Shown here piece by piece: positions 23,083 through 36,100 of a stretch of DNA of 64,000 nt. This DNA comes from Selaginella tamariscina (Eukaryota > Streptophyta > Lycopodiopsida > Selaginellales > Selaginellaceae), in contig PUQB01000370.1 in assembly GCA_003024785.1 (NCBI GenBank), forward strand, positions 62,001 to 126,000, given 5' to 3'. A program made the translations under genes and the position numbers. Every line of letters begins with the position of its first letter. Within the stretch, counting starts at the first letter, position 1. The notes beneath the pieces were generated by a model. That model was not told the origin of the DNA. It did not search any database and saw only the letters and a list, made by a program, of their open reading frames with translations.

Positions 23083-25080
23083 CTATATATCTGACTGTTT
23101 TTTCTTGCAGGTATACGCATTTCTGAGCATCACATACGACATACTATCGAGAGGATCGAGTTCCACTGCGTGCTCGGCTACACGAGCTGCCCTTTGGTCG
23201 TGTTCGTGTATTGTACACGTGCTGAGAAGGGTTTTCCACGTCAGAGAGTTTGTTTCACAAGGCATGGAGCATACAATCTCTTCTGCATCGAGTATACGTC
23301 CTGCTCGGCCTACTATGTCCGCAGCTATGCTGTAGTGTATCTCACTTGGTGGTATGTGGTAATCTCGAGTCATACTTATGAAGATATCCCACCCTTGGTC
23401 GATCAATCCTGCATGGTTGCAAGCACGCAGCACACACACGAACGTGGCAGAGTCGGGCAGGAGTCCGTTGAGGTTCAATTCTCTGAAGAACCGTAGGGAC
23501 TGGAAAGCAAGACCGTGCTGTGCATATGCAGCTATCATGGCTGTCCATGAGACGACGCTCTTGATCTGCATGGACGAGAAGATCTCCAGCGAGTCCTCGA
23601 GGGAGCCGCATTTCGCGTACATGTCGAGCAGCGCTGTACGCACGAGCGTGTCCGATATCAGGCCCACGGTACGTACCCGAGTGTGCATCTCCTTGCCGAG
23701 CTTCAGCGCACCGGACACGGTACACGCACGTATGACACTGGCGTACGTGACATTGGACGGCTCGATGCCTTCCAGCTCCATCTTACGAAAGGTATGGAGA
23801 GCGGAGGTCGGTTTATATCTATCCTCGGTGTACGAGGAGATCATAATGCTCCACGACACCACCGCTGACTCGTTTCCGTTTCCTTGCATGATATCGAAGA
23901 GTCTGCTGGCTTCTTCATGGCTTCCGCATCTTACGTACATGTTAAGGAGTGCATTCTCCAGTACGGAGTTCCGTGTGGAGGAGGAGGACAGGCGCCACAC
24001 TCGTCTTCCCTGATGGAGGTTCCTTAGTAGGGAGCATGCGTTCAAGGCGGCAGCGAAGGTCATGTGGTTGGGATGGATGCCTTCCAAGAGCATTGTGTTG
24101 AAGAGGGTTAACCCGTGCAGACCGTGGCCGCCAAGTACATATGCAGTCAACATCGACGTGTACGACACCACGTTCGGCCTTGTGATGCAGTAGAACACAC
24201 TTGCTGCATGGTGGGTGCTGCCACATCTAGCGTACATTCCCACGAGGGCGTTCTGTACTCCGGTGCACCTGTGCATCCCGAGGAGGGCCACTCGAGAGTG
24301 TACATTCCTGCCTGTACGGAGGCAACCCAGCCCCGCACACGCGGTAAGGACGACCCTGATGGTGACGTCGCTCGGCTCGGCGTCCATCGCCCGGTAGAGC
24401 TCTAGGGCATGCTCGAACCTGGCCTCCTGCACTTGTGCGGACATGACTGCGTTCCAGGCGACTGCGGTTCTGGTAGGTATGTTGTGGAAGATCTGCATTG
24501 CATCATCAAGCCTGCCGCATTTGGCATACATGTTCAGTAGTGCGTTCTGAAGGAGAACACACCAGTCCAGTCCCTCCAAAGTAGCCAACCGGTGGATGCG
24601 CTGCCCGGTAGAGAGGTCCCTAGCGTTGGCACACGCACTGAGAGCCGAAGAGATTGCGAAACTCTCCGGCTTCTGCATTTGCCAAAAGAGGGTAAGTGCC
24701 ATTCCGCTCTCCCCGTTCTGGGCATATGCAGAAATGAGCAACGACCACGTGAGCGGCGTACGCTCCATGCGTGCGTTATCAAATACAGCTCTAGCACTGG
24801 CTAAGTCGGAGCATTTCCCGTACATTTGAATGAGGAGGTTGGCAAGGCGGGAGCCGAGACAGTGGCCGGACCCCAGAATGTGGTCGTGTACGAGCTTGCC
24901 ATCGGATATGCACCTCTCCGACCTGCACTGACGGAGAAGGCATGCGTATACGGATTCTGCATCTACGGTGTCCGAGGAGCCTAAGTTTTCAAGCTCGTCC
25001 GACACACAGACTCTACGGTAACACGCTGGCGACTGCTTACTGGATGTTGTTGTACGATAGACTTTGTTGCGCCAATACAT
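23083..25080 (-). CDS. PLS-class pentatricopeptide repeat protein (intronless)
   Basis: Single open exon of 665 residues starting MYWRNKVYRTTTSSKQ, convergent with the PPR gene on the other strand (the 3' ends lie about 20 bp apart, or overlap if the neighbour's last exon is spliced). Repeats include LIQMYGKCSDLASARAVF, WSLLISAYAQNGESGMAL, ALLNMYAKCGRLDDAMQIF, SWTAMIAAYAQHGLAF and RACNHAGLIDQGW. The C-terminus reaches an E1-like stretch (TNSLTWKTLLSTCTIH, YVMLRNAYTCKKK) without DYW. The N-terminus is basic and Ser/Thr-rich, compatible with organelle import. Codons 1 to about 546 are copied in the adjacent tandem duplicate. GC content is higher than that of surrounding DNA. Confidence 0.9.
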   Translation of the reverse strand: MYWRNKVYRTTTSSKQSPACYRRVCVSDELENLGSSDTVDAESVYACLLRQCRSERCISDGKLVHDHILGSGHCLGSRLANLLIQMYGKCSDLASARAVFDNARMERTPLTWSLLISAYAQNGESGMALTLFWQMQKPESFAISSALSACANARDLSTGQRIHRLATLEGLDWCVLLQNALLNMYAKCGRLDDAMQIFHNIPTRTAVAWNAVMSAQVQEARFEHALELYRAMDAEPSDVTIRVVLTACAGLGCLRTGRNVHSRVALLGMHRCTGVQNALVGMYARCGSTHHAASVFYCITRPNVVSYTSMLTAYVLGGHGLHGLTLFNTMLLEGIHPNHMTFAAALNACSLLRNLHQGRRVWRLSSSSTRNSVLENALLNMYVRCGSHEEASRLFDIMQGNGNESAVVSWSIMISSYTEDRYKPTSALHTFRKMELEGIEPSNVTYASVIRACTVSGALKLGKEMHTRVRTVGLISDTLVRTALLDMYAKCGSLEDSLEIFSSMQIKSVVSWTAMIAAYAQHGLAFQSLRFFRELNLNGLLPDSATFVCVLRACNHAGLIDQGWDIFISMTRDYHIPPSEIHYSIAADIVGRAGRILDAEEIVCSMPCETNSLTWKTLLSTCTIHEHDQRAARVAEHAVELDPLDSMSYVMLRNAYTCKKKQSDI

Positions 25081-28000
25081 ATGTCAGTAACTTTGAGTTT
25101 TTAGATTAGGATTTAATGTTAAAAAGCTAGGGTTAATATAAAATGCACCTAATCGAGCTGACATGTATGACACTTAAATTAAATGAAAAGGCTTAGTACT
25201 TAACAGAGTGATATATATAGTGTCCAAAACCAAGCCCATATTAATGACTTTCAACCTAAGTTCTTTCTTACATCCTTTTCTTCTTTTTGTTTTTTCCTGT
25301 GATCTTTTCATGGCCACTTGTTCATCTTAATTAATGGCTGTTTTAGTGGAACAACTCAATAATGAAACAACAAATGCAAGCACAACAGTTGATTGGGGTC
25401 CTAGTTGGTTACAATCTTTGCCTTCGTTTGGATTCTTTCTTTAGGGTAGTGCTAGAGTTTTAATATGAAGGGCTAACACGTGGCTGCCAAGTGGTCATCC
25501 AACATTAATACCATGTGTGTGCAATGTTAAGTTTTCCACAAATGTGAAAAATAGGCATGAGGTTTAGCGTTTTACATTAAGTCCCTTTTAACTACCCTTT
25601 AAACCCTAAAGGATAACCCGAGTAAATTTTAGGATACTGCCCTAGAAACCTCATGCCCTAATCCCACCAAGGACCAAGGAGATGTGTCCCACACATATCC
25701 CCATGATAAAGCTAAGACATTGTCACTTATCTCTTGAGGAATCACCCTCGTTCGAAAGTACAACCCCTTTTAGGCAATAAGGGTTACCCTAATCCACCCT
25801 CCCGAAACCTAGAGTGAGAACACAATAAACTCCTCAAGGCTAGGTTTGGATAACCCAAGTGCCTCACAAATGGGCTTTTACTAATGAATTTAGGTTGAAT
25901 TTTAAGGAGAAGACCTTTCTTAGTCGAGTGTGCCAATAGCACATCCAGTTAAAAGACCTAACCATGCCCAAGACTTATAATCCTAATGTGAGCACAAGCA
26001 TGCTTGTTTGCTAGTGTATTTAACCTGTCAGTGTTGAGCCCATGAGACAACCTTAAAGGGTGAGCTTCGAGTTTTATATTATGTGCCATCTAGCCTAGTG
26101 AAATATTTTCATATAACGTTGTTTCTCAAGATATGGGTTATCACATCATAACCCCTTAGATTCAAGAGTTACACTAAGTGTCATGAACATGGCTCTCAAA
26201 TGCCAACTTTAGAACCTCTTTATGAATCCTTAGGAACTTGGTAACGAGAACTTGTCAACCAATATCCTATGTTCATAATTGAGCAAGGACATAAATATGC
26301 TATGTTTAGTTGCGAGTGTTATTTTTAACTTAATATGGAAAAGAAAGCTAGAGACATGCCTAAACCTTTGACCCTTATAATGTGCAATTTGACCTAAAGG
26401 TGAGATGTACCCCTATCATCTGAAAGTTGAGTGGCACAACAGAGAGTTGTGCCTTGATGACACAAGTTAGAGCTTACGTTAGTAAATTTAATTATGAATT
26501 TAGAAATTCTCATTATGTTTCCTATTTTGTAAAGTCAAAATATCATTCTTAATAGAAATATATTTGGTGAGGTTTTAACTTAACAACCCATTAACCCCTA
26601 AAATCTAAGAGCAACCCTAGGGGTGTTTCTATCCATATCCGACATGTCAAACTCACCGAAACTAACTAATAACCCAACCGAGACATGGAAAACGAGGGTA
26701 AGAATTTTTTAAAAGTTAAGTGCTATTTTCACCTAGAATTTCTTGAGATATTTAGTGATAGTTAGTAGGACTACCTCTAAACACTTAAATGCACTAAACG
26801 GAGCTATTTCTCACTATATCTAAAGCTTATTAACATAGTTCGGTAGGTAACAATAATCAATTCCAAAATAAAAGTAATGTCATAATAAAAATTATGACAC
26901 TCTTTTCGCCTTTAAAAATGTCAATGTTCTCATTGATGGAGAATGCTAATTCCAAAACTAGATAATGTTAGAAAAATTAATTAAAACTAATATATCACTC
27001 TATATGAAGTTAGTAAAAATTTCACTAATTTTATTTATCCCCTTCGCATTACGTGAAGCCAAGTATTTCTAAGTTGTAAACTTAACTACTGAAAGCACCG
27101 CTTAGGACATGAAATCACCTGGAGACCTTTGCACGTCTACAAAGTCTGTCGCTTGACGTAAACAATATAATGGTTAATTTCTTTACTTCTTCTAGTTAAT
27201 GTTGACTTTCGATCCCTAGGTTAACAAAAAATAAAGCCTTGCCTTATTCCTTAACTCTTAAACACACTTGACGATCTTGTCGTCAAGCACACAACAAACA
27301 ATTTAAGTCCATCTCAAATGCTTAACTCAATGCCTTTATGTTTCTTTGATTTTTCAATGATTCCACATTTCCACATGTTTTATCATTATAGCCTCACATT
27401 TATGTATCCCTCGGTGTTTCTCATTACCCCTTGCATAAGGGTCTGCTACTATACCTATCCCCTGTTAGTGTATAGTTACATTAAACTAGGTATGAGATGT
27501 TTATCGAAATCAAACTCTTTTTTTAATACAAGAGTACTATTTCCAAAACCCTGTTCCTTATAAACATATCAATATGGCCAGAGGCGATCCCAAAGGTGCA
27601 TGGTGTACACATGGGTCATGCTAATCTAAAATTGGCCCATCCACTTAGTGTATCATTGACATAAATTTATTTCTGATGGGAATTAAATTCAGGTCTAATC
27701 TATGACCAACATTATCATTTGCCTTTCACAACCAACTTTATACTTTTTCAAAACAATGATCAATTCAAAGAGTAGATATAAGTTAACATACATTTTTAAT
27801 AAACCAATGTGGAAACCATGAAACTCAACTTATATCTAGTGCCTTAATCGGTAATCTTTAAATATGTGTCTCAACTGACCCATTTCTATTATACCCATTT
27901 CCCAAAGAGTACAACAACTAAGTTCATTCAATAATTCCTAGCTCACTTCATTAAGTTTAAATATTAAATTTTAAAATTTAATTTCCACAATAAGAGTCTC

Positions 28001-28311
28001 CACGAACTCGTAATATTGCATGTCTCGGTACTATTATATCCATTTTCAACTCTCAAATTGATTATGTAAACATTTTCCCCAAGGTTATATCAAAATATAG
28101 CTTCTTCACTAATTCAACCTTTTAAACTAATCTTTACTACATAAACAATTGCAATTTTGATATTAATACGCTCAAAACTAATAACATTTAAATTTTGAGT
28201 TTACCAACAAGTTGTTACATTAACGGATATGACTTTACAATCAAACACTGGAAAAGTTCCAAAAAACTCCATAATAAACACATATGCAAAGGTAAAGAAA
28301 CACATGTGTAT
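23443..28311. repeat. Tandem duplication, unit 1 (about 4.87 kb)
   Basis: The segment from 23443 to 28311 recurs directly as 28312-33148. Left edge context is GAACG|TGGCAG, the junction is GTATCG|TGGCAG, and the right edge of unit 2 is GTATCG|CTGTTT, so CG is shared by all three (2-bp microhomology). Unit 1 carries codons 1-546 of the minus-strand PPR gene, its upstream region, and a repeat of unknown class (25290-28311). Confidence 0.93.
25290..28311. repeat. Decayed dispersed repeat, possibly leader/gag region of an LTR element
   Basis: No usable open frame. Stretches near 26390-26460, 26580-26760 and 26870-26930 align with 49615-49700, 49860-50030 and 50110-50165. The segment 25305-25463 aligns with the flanks of the Copia insertion (51180-51198 and 56115-56300). 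The latter contains a Gln-rich start that resembles the beginning of a Gypsy-type gag. Treated as an old LTR-element fossil; many breaks. Confidence 0.45.
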
Positions 28312-29930
28312 CGTGGCAGAGTCGGGCAGGAGTCCGTTGAGGTTCAATTCTCTGAAGAACCGTAGGGACTGGAAAGCAAGACCGTGCTGTGCATATGCAG
28401 CTATCATGGCTGTCCATGAGACGACGCTCTTGATCTGCATGGACGAGAAGATCTCCAGCGAGTCCTCGAGGGAGCCGCATTTCGCGTACATGTCGAGCAG
28501 CGCTGTACGCACGAGCGTGTCCGATATCAGGCCCACGGTACGTACCCGAGTGTGCATCTCCTTGCCGAGCTTCAGCGCACCGGACACGGTACACGCACGT
28601 ATGACACTGGCGTACGTGACATTGGACGGCTCGATGCCTTCCAGCTCCATCTTACGAAAGGTATGGAGAGCGGAGGTCGGTTTATATCTATCCTCGGTGT
28701 ACGAGGAGATCATAATGCTCCACGACACCACCGCTGACTCGTTTCCGTTTCCTTGCATGATATCGAAGAGTCTGCTGGCTTCTTCATGGCTTCCGCATCT
28801 TACGTACATGTTAAGGAGTGCATTCTCCAGTACGGAGTTCCGTGTGGAGGAGGAGGACAGGCGCCACACTCGTCTTCCCTGATGGAGGTTCCTTAGTAGG
28901 GAGCATCGCGTTCAAGGCGGCAGCGAAGGTCATGTGGTTGGGATGGATGCCTTCCAAAGCATTGTGTTGAAGAGGGTTAACCCGTGCAGACCGTGGCCGC
29001 CAAGTACATATGCAGTCAACATCGACGTGTACGACACACGTTCGGCCTTGTGATGCAGTAGAACACTTGCTGCATGGTGGGTGCTGCCACATCTAGCGTA
29101 CATTCCCACGAGGGCGTTCTGTACTCCGGTGCACCTGTGCATCCCGAGGAGGGCCACTCGAGAGTGTACATTCCTGCCTGTACGAGGCAACCAGCCCCGC
29201 ACGCGTAAGGACGACCCTGATGGTGACGTCGCTCGGCTCGGCGTCCATCGCCCGGTAGAGCTCTAGGGCATGCTCGAACCTGGCCTCCTGCACTTGTGCG
29301 GACATGATGCGTTCCAGGCGACTGCGGTTCTGGTAGGTATGTTGTGGAAGATCTGCATTGCATCATCAAGCCTGCCGCATTTGGCATACATGTTCAGTAG
29401 TGCGTTCTGAAGGAGACAACACCAGTCCAGTCCCTCCAAAGTAGCCAACCGTGGATGCGCTGCCGGTAGAGAGGTCCCTAGCGTTGGCACACGCACTGAG
29501 AGCCGAAGAGATTGCGAAACTCTCCGGCTTCTGCATTTGCCAAAAGAGGTAAGTGCCATTCCGCTCTCCCCCGTTCATATGCAGAAATGAGCAACGACCA
29601 CGTGAGCGGCGTACGCTCCATGCGTGCGTTATCAAATACAGCTCTAGCACTGGCTAAGTCGGAGCATTTCCGTACATTTGAATGAGGAGGTTGGCAAGGG
29701 GAGCCGAGACAGTGGCCGGACCCCAGAATGTGGTCGTGTACGAGCTTGCCATCGGATATGCACCTCTCCGACCTGCACTGACGGAGAAGGCATGCGTATA
29801 CGGATTCTGCATCTACGGTGTCCGAGGAGCCTAAGTTTTCAAGCTCGTCCGACACACAGACTCTACGGTAACACGCTGGCGACTGCTTACTGGATGTTGT
29901 TGTACGATAGACTTTGTTGCGCCAATACAT
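28201..29930 (-). pseudogene. Truncated, frame-shifted copy of the PLS-class PPR gene
   Basis: Start codon at 29930 (MYWRNKVYRTTTSSKQ) and the full upstream region match the intact gene at 25080. The copy covers codons 1 to about 546, then crosses the duplication junction at 28312 and would read about 34 junction-encoded residues (starting IHMCFFTFAYVF) to a stop at 28201. Several one-base indels between 29760 and 28905 break the frame into overlapping pieces. The segment downstream of codon 320 is intact. It is either a recent pseudogene or a duplicate whose indels are assembly errors. Confidence 0.85.
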
Positions 29931-32900
29931 ATGTCAGTAACTTTGAGTTTTTAGATTAGGATTTAATGTTAAAAAGCTAGGGTTAATATAAAATGCACCT
30001 AATCGAGCTGACATGTATGACACTTAAATTAAATGAAAAGGCTTAGTACTTACAGAGTGATATATATAGTGTCCAAAACCAAGCCCATATTAATGACTTT
30101 CAACCTAAGTTCTTTCTTACATCCTTTTTTCTTTTTGTTTTTTCCTGTGATCTTTTCATGGCCACTTGTTCATCTTAATTAATGGCTGTTTTTAGTGGAA
30201 CAACTCAATAATGAAACAACAAATGCAAGCACAACAGTTGATTGGGGTCCTAGTTGGTTACAATCTTTGCCTTCGTTTGGATTCTTTCTTTAGGGTAGTG
30301 CTAGAGTTTTAATATGAAGGGCTAACACGTGGCTGCCAAGTGGTCATCCAACATTAATACCATGTGTGTGCAATGTTAAGTTTTCCACAAATGTGAAAAA
30401 TAGGCATGAGGTTTAGCGTTTTACATTAAGTCCCTTTTAACTACCCTTTAAACCCTAAAGGATAACCCGAGTAAATTTTAGGATACTGCCCTAGAAACCT
30501 CATGCCCTAATCCCACCAAGGACCAAGGAGATGTGTCCCACACATATCCCCATGATAAAGCTAAGACATTGTCACTTATCTCTTGAGGAATCACCCTCGT
30601 TCGAAAGTACAACCCCTTTTAGGCAATAAGGGTTACCCTAATCCACCCTCCCGAAACCTAGAGTGAGAACACAATAAACTCCTCAAGGCTAGGTTTGGAT
30701 AACCAAGTGCCTCACAAATGGGCTTTTACTAATGAATTTAGGTTGAATTTTAAGGAGAAGACCTTTCTTAGTCGAGTGTGCCAATAGCACATCCAGTTAA
30801 AAGAACCTAACCATGCCCAAGACTTATAATCCTAATGTGAGCACAAGCATGCTTGTTTGCTAGTGTATTTAACCTGTCAGTGTTGAGCCCATGAGACAAC
30901 CTTAAAGGGTGAGCTTCGAGTTTTATATTATGTGCCATCTAGCCTAGTGAAATATTTTCATATAACGTTGTTTCTCAAGATATGGGTTATCACATCATAA
31001 CCCCTTAGATTCAAGAGTTACACTAAGTGTCATGAACATGGCTCTCAAATGCCAACTTTAGAACCTCTTTATGAATCCTTAGGAACTTGGTAACGAGAAC
31101 TTGTCAACCAATATCCTATGTTCATAATTGAGCAAGGACATAAATATGCTATGTTTAGTTGCGAGTGTTATTTTTAACTTAATATGGAAAAGAAAGCTAG
31201 AGACATGCCTAAACCTTTGACCCTTATAATGTGCAATTTGACCTAAAGGTGAGATGTACCCCTATCATCTGAAAGTTGAGTGGCACAACAGAGAGTTGTG
31301 CCTTGATGACACAAGTTAGAGCTTACGTTAGTAAATTTAATTATGAATTTAGAAATTCATTATGTTTCCTATTTTGTAAAGTCAAAATATCATTCTTAAT
31401 AGAAATATATTTGGTGAGGTTTTAACTTAACAACCCATTAACCCCTAAAATCTAAGAGCAACCCTAGGGGTGTTTCTATCCATATCCGACATGTCAAACT
31501 CACCGAAACTAACTAATAACCCAACCGAGACATGGAAAACGAGGGTAAGAATTTTTTAAAAGTTAAGTGCTATTTTCACCTAGAATTTCTTGAGATATTT
31601 AGTGATAGTTAGTAGGACTACCTCTAAACTTAAATGCACTAAACGGAGCTATTTCTCACTATATCTAAAGCTTATTAACATAGTTCGGTAGGTAACAATA
31701 ATCAATTCCAAAATAAAAGTAATGTCATAATAAAAATTATGACACTCTTTTCGCCTTTAAAAATGTCAATGTTCTCATTGATGGAGAATGCTAATTCCAA
31801 AACTAGATAATGTTAGAAAAATTTAATTAAAACTAATATCACTCTATATGAAGTTAGTAAAAATTTCACATAATTTTATTTATCCCCTTCGCATTACGTG
31901 AAGCCAAGTATTTTCTAAGTTGTAAACTTAACTACTGAAAGCACCGCTTAGGACATGAAATCACCTGGAGACCTTTGCACGTCTACAAAGTCTGTCGCTT
32001 GACGTAAACAATATAATGGTTAATTTCTTTACTTCTTCTAGTTAATGTTGACTTTCGATCCTAGGTTAACAAAAAATAAAGCCTTGCCTTATTCCTTAAC
32101 TCTTAAACACACTTGACGATCTTGTCGTCAAGCACAACAAACAATTTAAGTCCATCTCAAATGCTTAACTCAATGCCTTTATGTTTCTTTGATTTTTCAA
32201 TGATTCCACATTTCCACATGTTTTATCATTATAGCCTCACATTTATGTATCCCTCGGTGTTTCTCATTACCCTTGCATAAGGGTCTGCTACTATACCTAT
32301 CCCCTGTTAGTGTATAGTTACATTAATAGGTATGAGATGTTTATCGAAATCAAACTCTTTTTTAATACAAGAGTACTATTTCCAAAACCCTGTTCCTTAT
32401 AAACATATCAATATGGCCAGAGGCGATCCCAAAGGTGCATGGTTGTACACATGGGTCATGCTAATCTAAAATTGGCCCATCCACTTAGTGTATCATTGAC
32501 ATAAATTTATTTCTGATGGGAATTAAATTCAGGTCTAATCTATGACCAACATTATCATTTGCCTTTCACAACCAACTTCTTTTTCAAAAAATGATCAATT
32601 CAAAGAGTAGATATAAGTTAACATACATTTTAATAAACCAATGTGGAAACCATGAAACTCAACTTATATCTAGTGCCTTAATCGGTAATCTTTAAATATC
32701 ATGTGTCTCAACTGACCCATTTCTATTATACCATTTCCCAAAGAGTACAACAACTAAGTTCATTCAATAATTCCTAGCTCACTTCATTAAGTTTAAATAT
32801 TAAATTTTAAAATTTAATTTCCACAATAAGAGTCTCCACGAACTCGTAATATTGCATGTCTCGGTACTATTATATCCATTTTCAACTCTCAAATTGATTA

Positions 32901-33148
32901 TGTAAACATTTTCCCCAAGGTTATATCAATAATAGCTTCTTCACTAATTCAACCTTTTAAACTAATCTTTACTACATAAACAATTGCAATTTTGATATTA
33001 ATACGCTCAAAACTAATAACATTTAAATTTTGAGTTTACCAACAAGTTGTTACATTAACGGATATGACTTTACAATCAAACACTGGAAAAGTTCCAAAAA
33101 CTCCATAATAAAACACATATGCAAAGGTAAAGAAACACATGTGTATCG
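28312..33148. repeat. Tandem duplication, unit 2 (about 4.84 kb)
   Basis: Direct copy of 23443-28311. The first 590 bp or so are identical; from about 28905 onward differences appear, nearly all one- to three-base insertions or deletions with very few substitutions. They are densest at 28905-29720, inside the PPR copy. Net length is about 32 bp shorter. Confidence 0.93.
30160..33148. repeat. Second copy of the decayed dispersed repeat
   Basis: Copy of 25290-28311 carried by unit 2 of the tandem duplication; it differs mostly by small indels. The same comments on family apply. Confidence 0.5.
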
Positions 33149-36100
33149 CTGTTTTACGTTGAAAACTTAGAAACGTATGTAAGAACTCATATGTTGAGTG
33201 TGTTTTTGACCATTTTTTTTTTACATCTTAAGAACACATAGGCATTTCAGTTTGATTAGTTTGTGTAGTAGTTCATTTCGTTATCTTCCTTTTTTGTGTA
33301 CATGTTTCAGAGAGTAGCATAGAAAAATAATATAATTTAATTTATTTAACAAAAATATAACTTTATGACCAGATACTACTTTCTTCTATACTTCAAAAAC
33401 TTGATGATTAAATCCCATGCAAGCCAACTCAGGTTTGGAAAATCCAACAAAAATTTAGGTAGTCATAGTCATCATCATTGAATGTTTTAAACCAAGTGAC
33501 CCTCACTTTCTTCAAATTATACTCTACCTCTATCACCAAACTAAACCACGGCTACTTGGCATACTTTAGAGCTCAAAGTTGTATAATATCACTAGACACT
33601 GGGTAGATTACTAGCGTTATATCTGTGTTTTGCATTTTGAAAGAAGTGACTGGCTATGAGGGTCTTGATGTCCCATGCAAGTTTTATACCTGGGCGCTTT
33701 CCATCCCTAAGTGGCAAAATACAAATCTCATGTTGAATGAAACTTACTAGCAAGATGCATGTAGATGAAACTTCTTCTCCTATTTTGCGAGTAAGCGCAT
33801 TCTGCTAAATTGATCAATAGCCACCTTCTTCTGTACTCACTCATAGCGATACTGATCCGCTGCGAACAATACCTATAGATTAGGGATGTTAGTTACACCC
33901 ACAAATAAACTATTGTACATTTACCTTATACTGGCCATCGAGGTATACACAAAAGCATACCTGAATCTTGCAATTATAGGAAGATCAATGATATTGTCAT
34001 TCTTGATGACCAAATTTGAGTTTTTATGTCCAAAAATATTGCCAATATCAAAAGTTGTTGGAATACAATGACCTCTAAGCCCTCCAACACAAGTAGATCC
34101 TTGTTGTACATAGCTACCATTGCGCCAGCCTCAACTTTATCATTTTGTCTGACCTTTTTAGCTCCAACGAGTACTCCTTTCTTAGCTATTAAATCCTCCC
34201 ATTTAGAGTCTGTAGCTCTTTCCCATATATGCTTTGCAATGTCTTGACTTCCAGCATTTACATAACCTTGTTAAAAAAAAAAGCCAAATCAGCTGCAAAT
34301 AAAGAAATAAATACTTTTTTTACTTGAATTTGGTTTCCCATGTTCTACTCCAACAATGCATGTTAATAAAACATGTTCCCACCTCTCCTATGGGTTCAGT
34401 CCTTCTTGTTCACTCGAAAGTAACCTTTGGATCCTTGAGAAAAAAGCGATGTTATGATGCCTACTAAATGTTATCTCCATTTGCTTAGAGTTCGTCTTCA
34501 CCCTATTGAGCTCTAAAAAATAAACGCTCAAAAGTATAACACCAAGTACAGTCGCATAGCCTGATTCAACAGATGTCATAATAAAGGTGTCCAGCTCCTA
34601 CTGCATGTAGCAATATCATTGCATCCTCTCCATGCCTTTCCACCCACTTCACACACCATGCTTGACAACATTTTTGCACCATGTGTAGTGTGTCATCAAA
34701 CCATCCATTGTCCCTTGCATAATCATAAAAAAGTTGGGTGATCTCTATAGTGAGCTTACAAAGCTCCTCATCCTAGGATCAAAAAGTAAGTTTGCAAAAC
34801 ATAGTTGGCATATCATACAAAAAATGTTGGTGCTCGTCTACTTTCCAAAAACTAATTCGCTCAAACGGCTTGTCAGGTGGTCATCCTATTCTCATTTGTG
34901 AGGTCCTAGCTGCAAGCATGGTTCTTAGTCGTGCTTCTACAACTTTTGCCTTTTTCTCCTTCTTCAAAGTTTTCCACAGCACCTCGTTTGTCACTTTACA
35001 CAATTTCAGTGCAATTGTGTGTAGTGCATCCCAGACAGTATCATGCAGAATATCAAATCCTTGTTGTTCCCAAAGCCTCATAAGCACAAATTTACCTCTC
35101 ACTCCAAGATCCCAAGAAGATTGTTTGACCCTAACCTCAACATGCTTCATATGTCGGTTGTCATTTGGGAAGTGTGTCTTCTTTAGTACCAGTATACTTC
35201 ATGTTATTAGTAGTCACCAGGCAATGTCTACATGGTACACTGAAAACCAAAATCAAAACCAAATGTTGATATGAAATATCTATTTCTTCAAAACAAAAAA
35301 AAAAAAACTTATTGAATGACATCTTCACGAGCTCACAAGTTTGCCACCAAATTAGCAGTTAGTGTGTGACAAAGCTTCATGCTTTGAAGGCCAAGCTTGA
35401 ATGTATCTAGAACATTGACAGTGTGCTAGTAATTTTTCTTGTTGCTAAAGTCTCAAAAGGGGATCAAGTCATTGTAGTTCATAGTACTGGACATGTATCT
35501 TACCTATAACCGAGGTGCTAATGGGATATAAATATACTCCACAACTTGTTGTTAATACTTTTTGTAGATTGGGCATTGTTCGCTCTTTTTAGCTACTGTC
35601 CTCTTTTTGGTCAATGTAAATGGGCAATTCATAAGGTTGGCCTCTTGTATGAAAGCATACTACATGCCTCTCAAGCTCTGGAATCCCAAGAAGCCTATAC
35701 ATGTTTTGAAGGCGGCCATTCCAATTTCCTTGGGTGCTCAATAATGCAACCAAAACACTCCCCTTTAGGACCTTGCTTCCCAAAAATTATCTTGAGTTTG
35801 TCGATAAAAGATTAAGAGCATATGTGCTGGTGGCAACCTTGACAAAAGCTCCAAAACTTTTATGAATATTTGGTCATCACGCTGTATGGGTTTCTACACT
35901 TGGAGAATTAGCCGTGAATCCTGTTGGGCATCTAAATATACTGCATCAAGGGCATCATCTACGTCCTCAAAAGCTTCCTTGGGATCAGAGGGTGCCTTAG
36001 CATCCATTCCAGTTTGTGCAAAGAGCTCAACCTTTATATCATTTGCACAGAATGAACAAAATAAATTATAAACATATAAGCAATGAAGATACGTACCATG

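Noticed and set aside
23378-24013. 211-codon plus-strand frame within the minus-strand PPR gene
   Set aside because: Antisense shadow; no motif, while the opposite strand shows clear PPR repeats.
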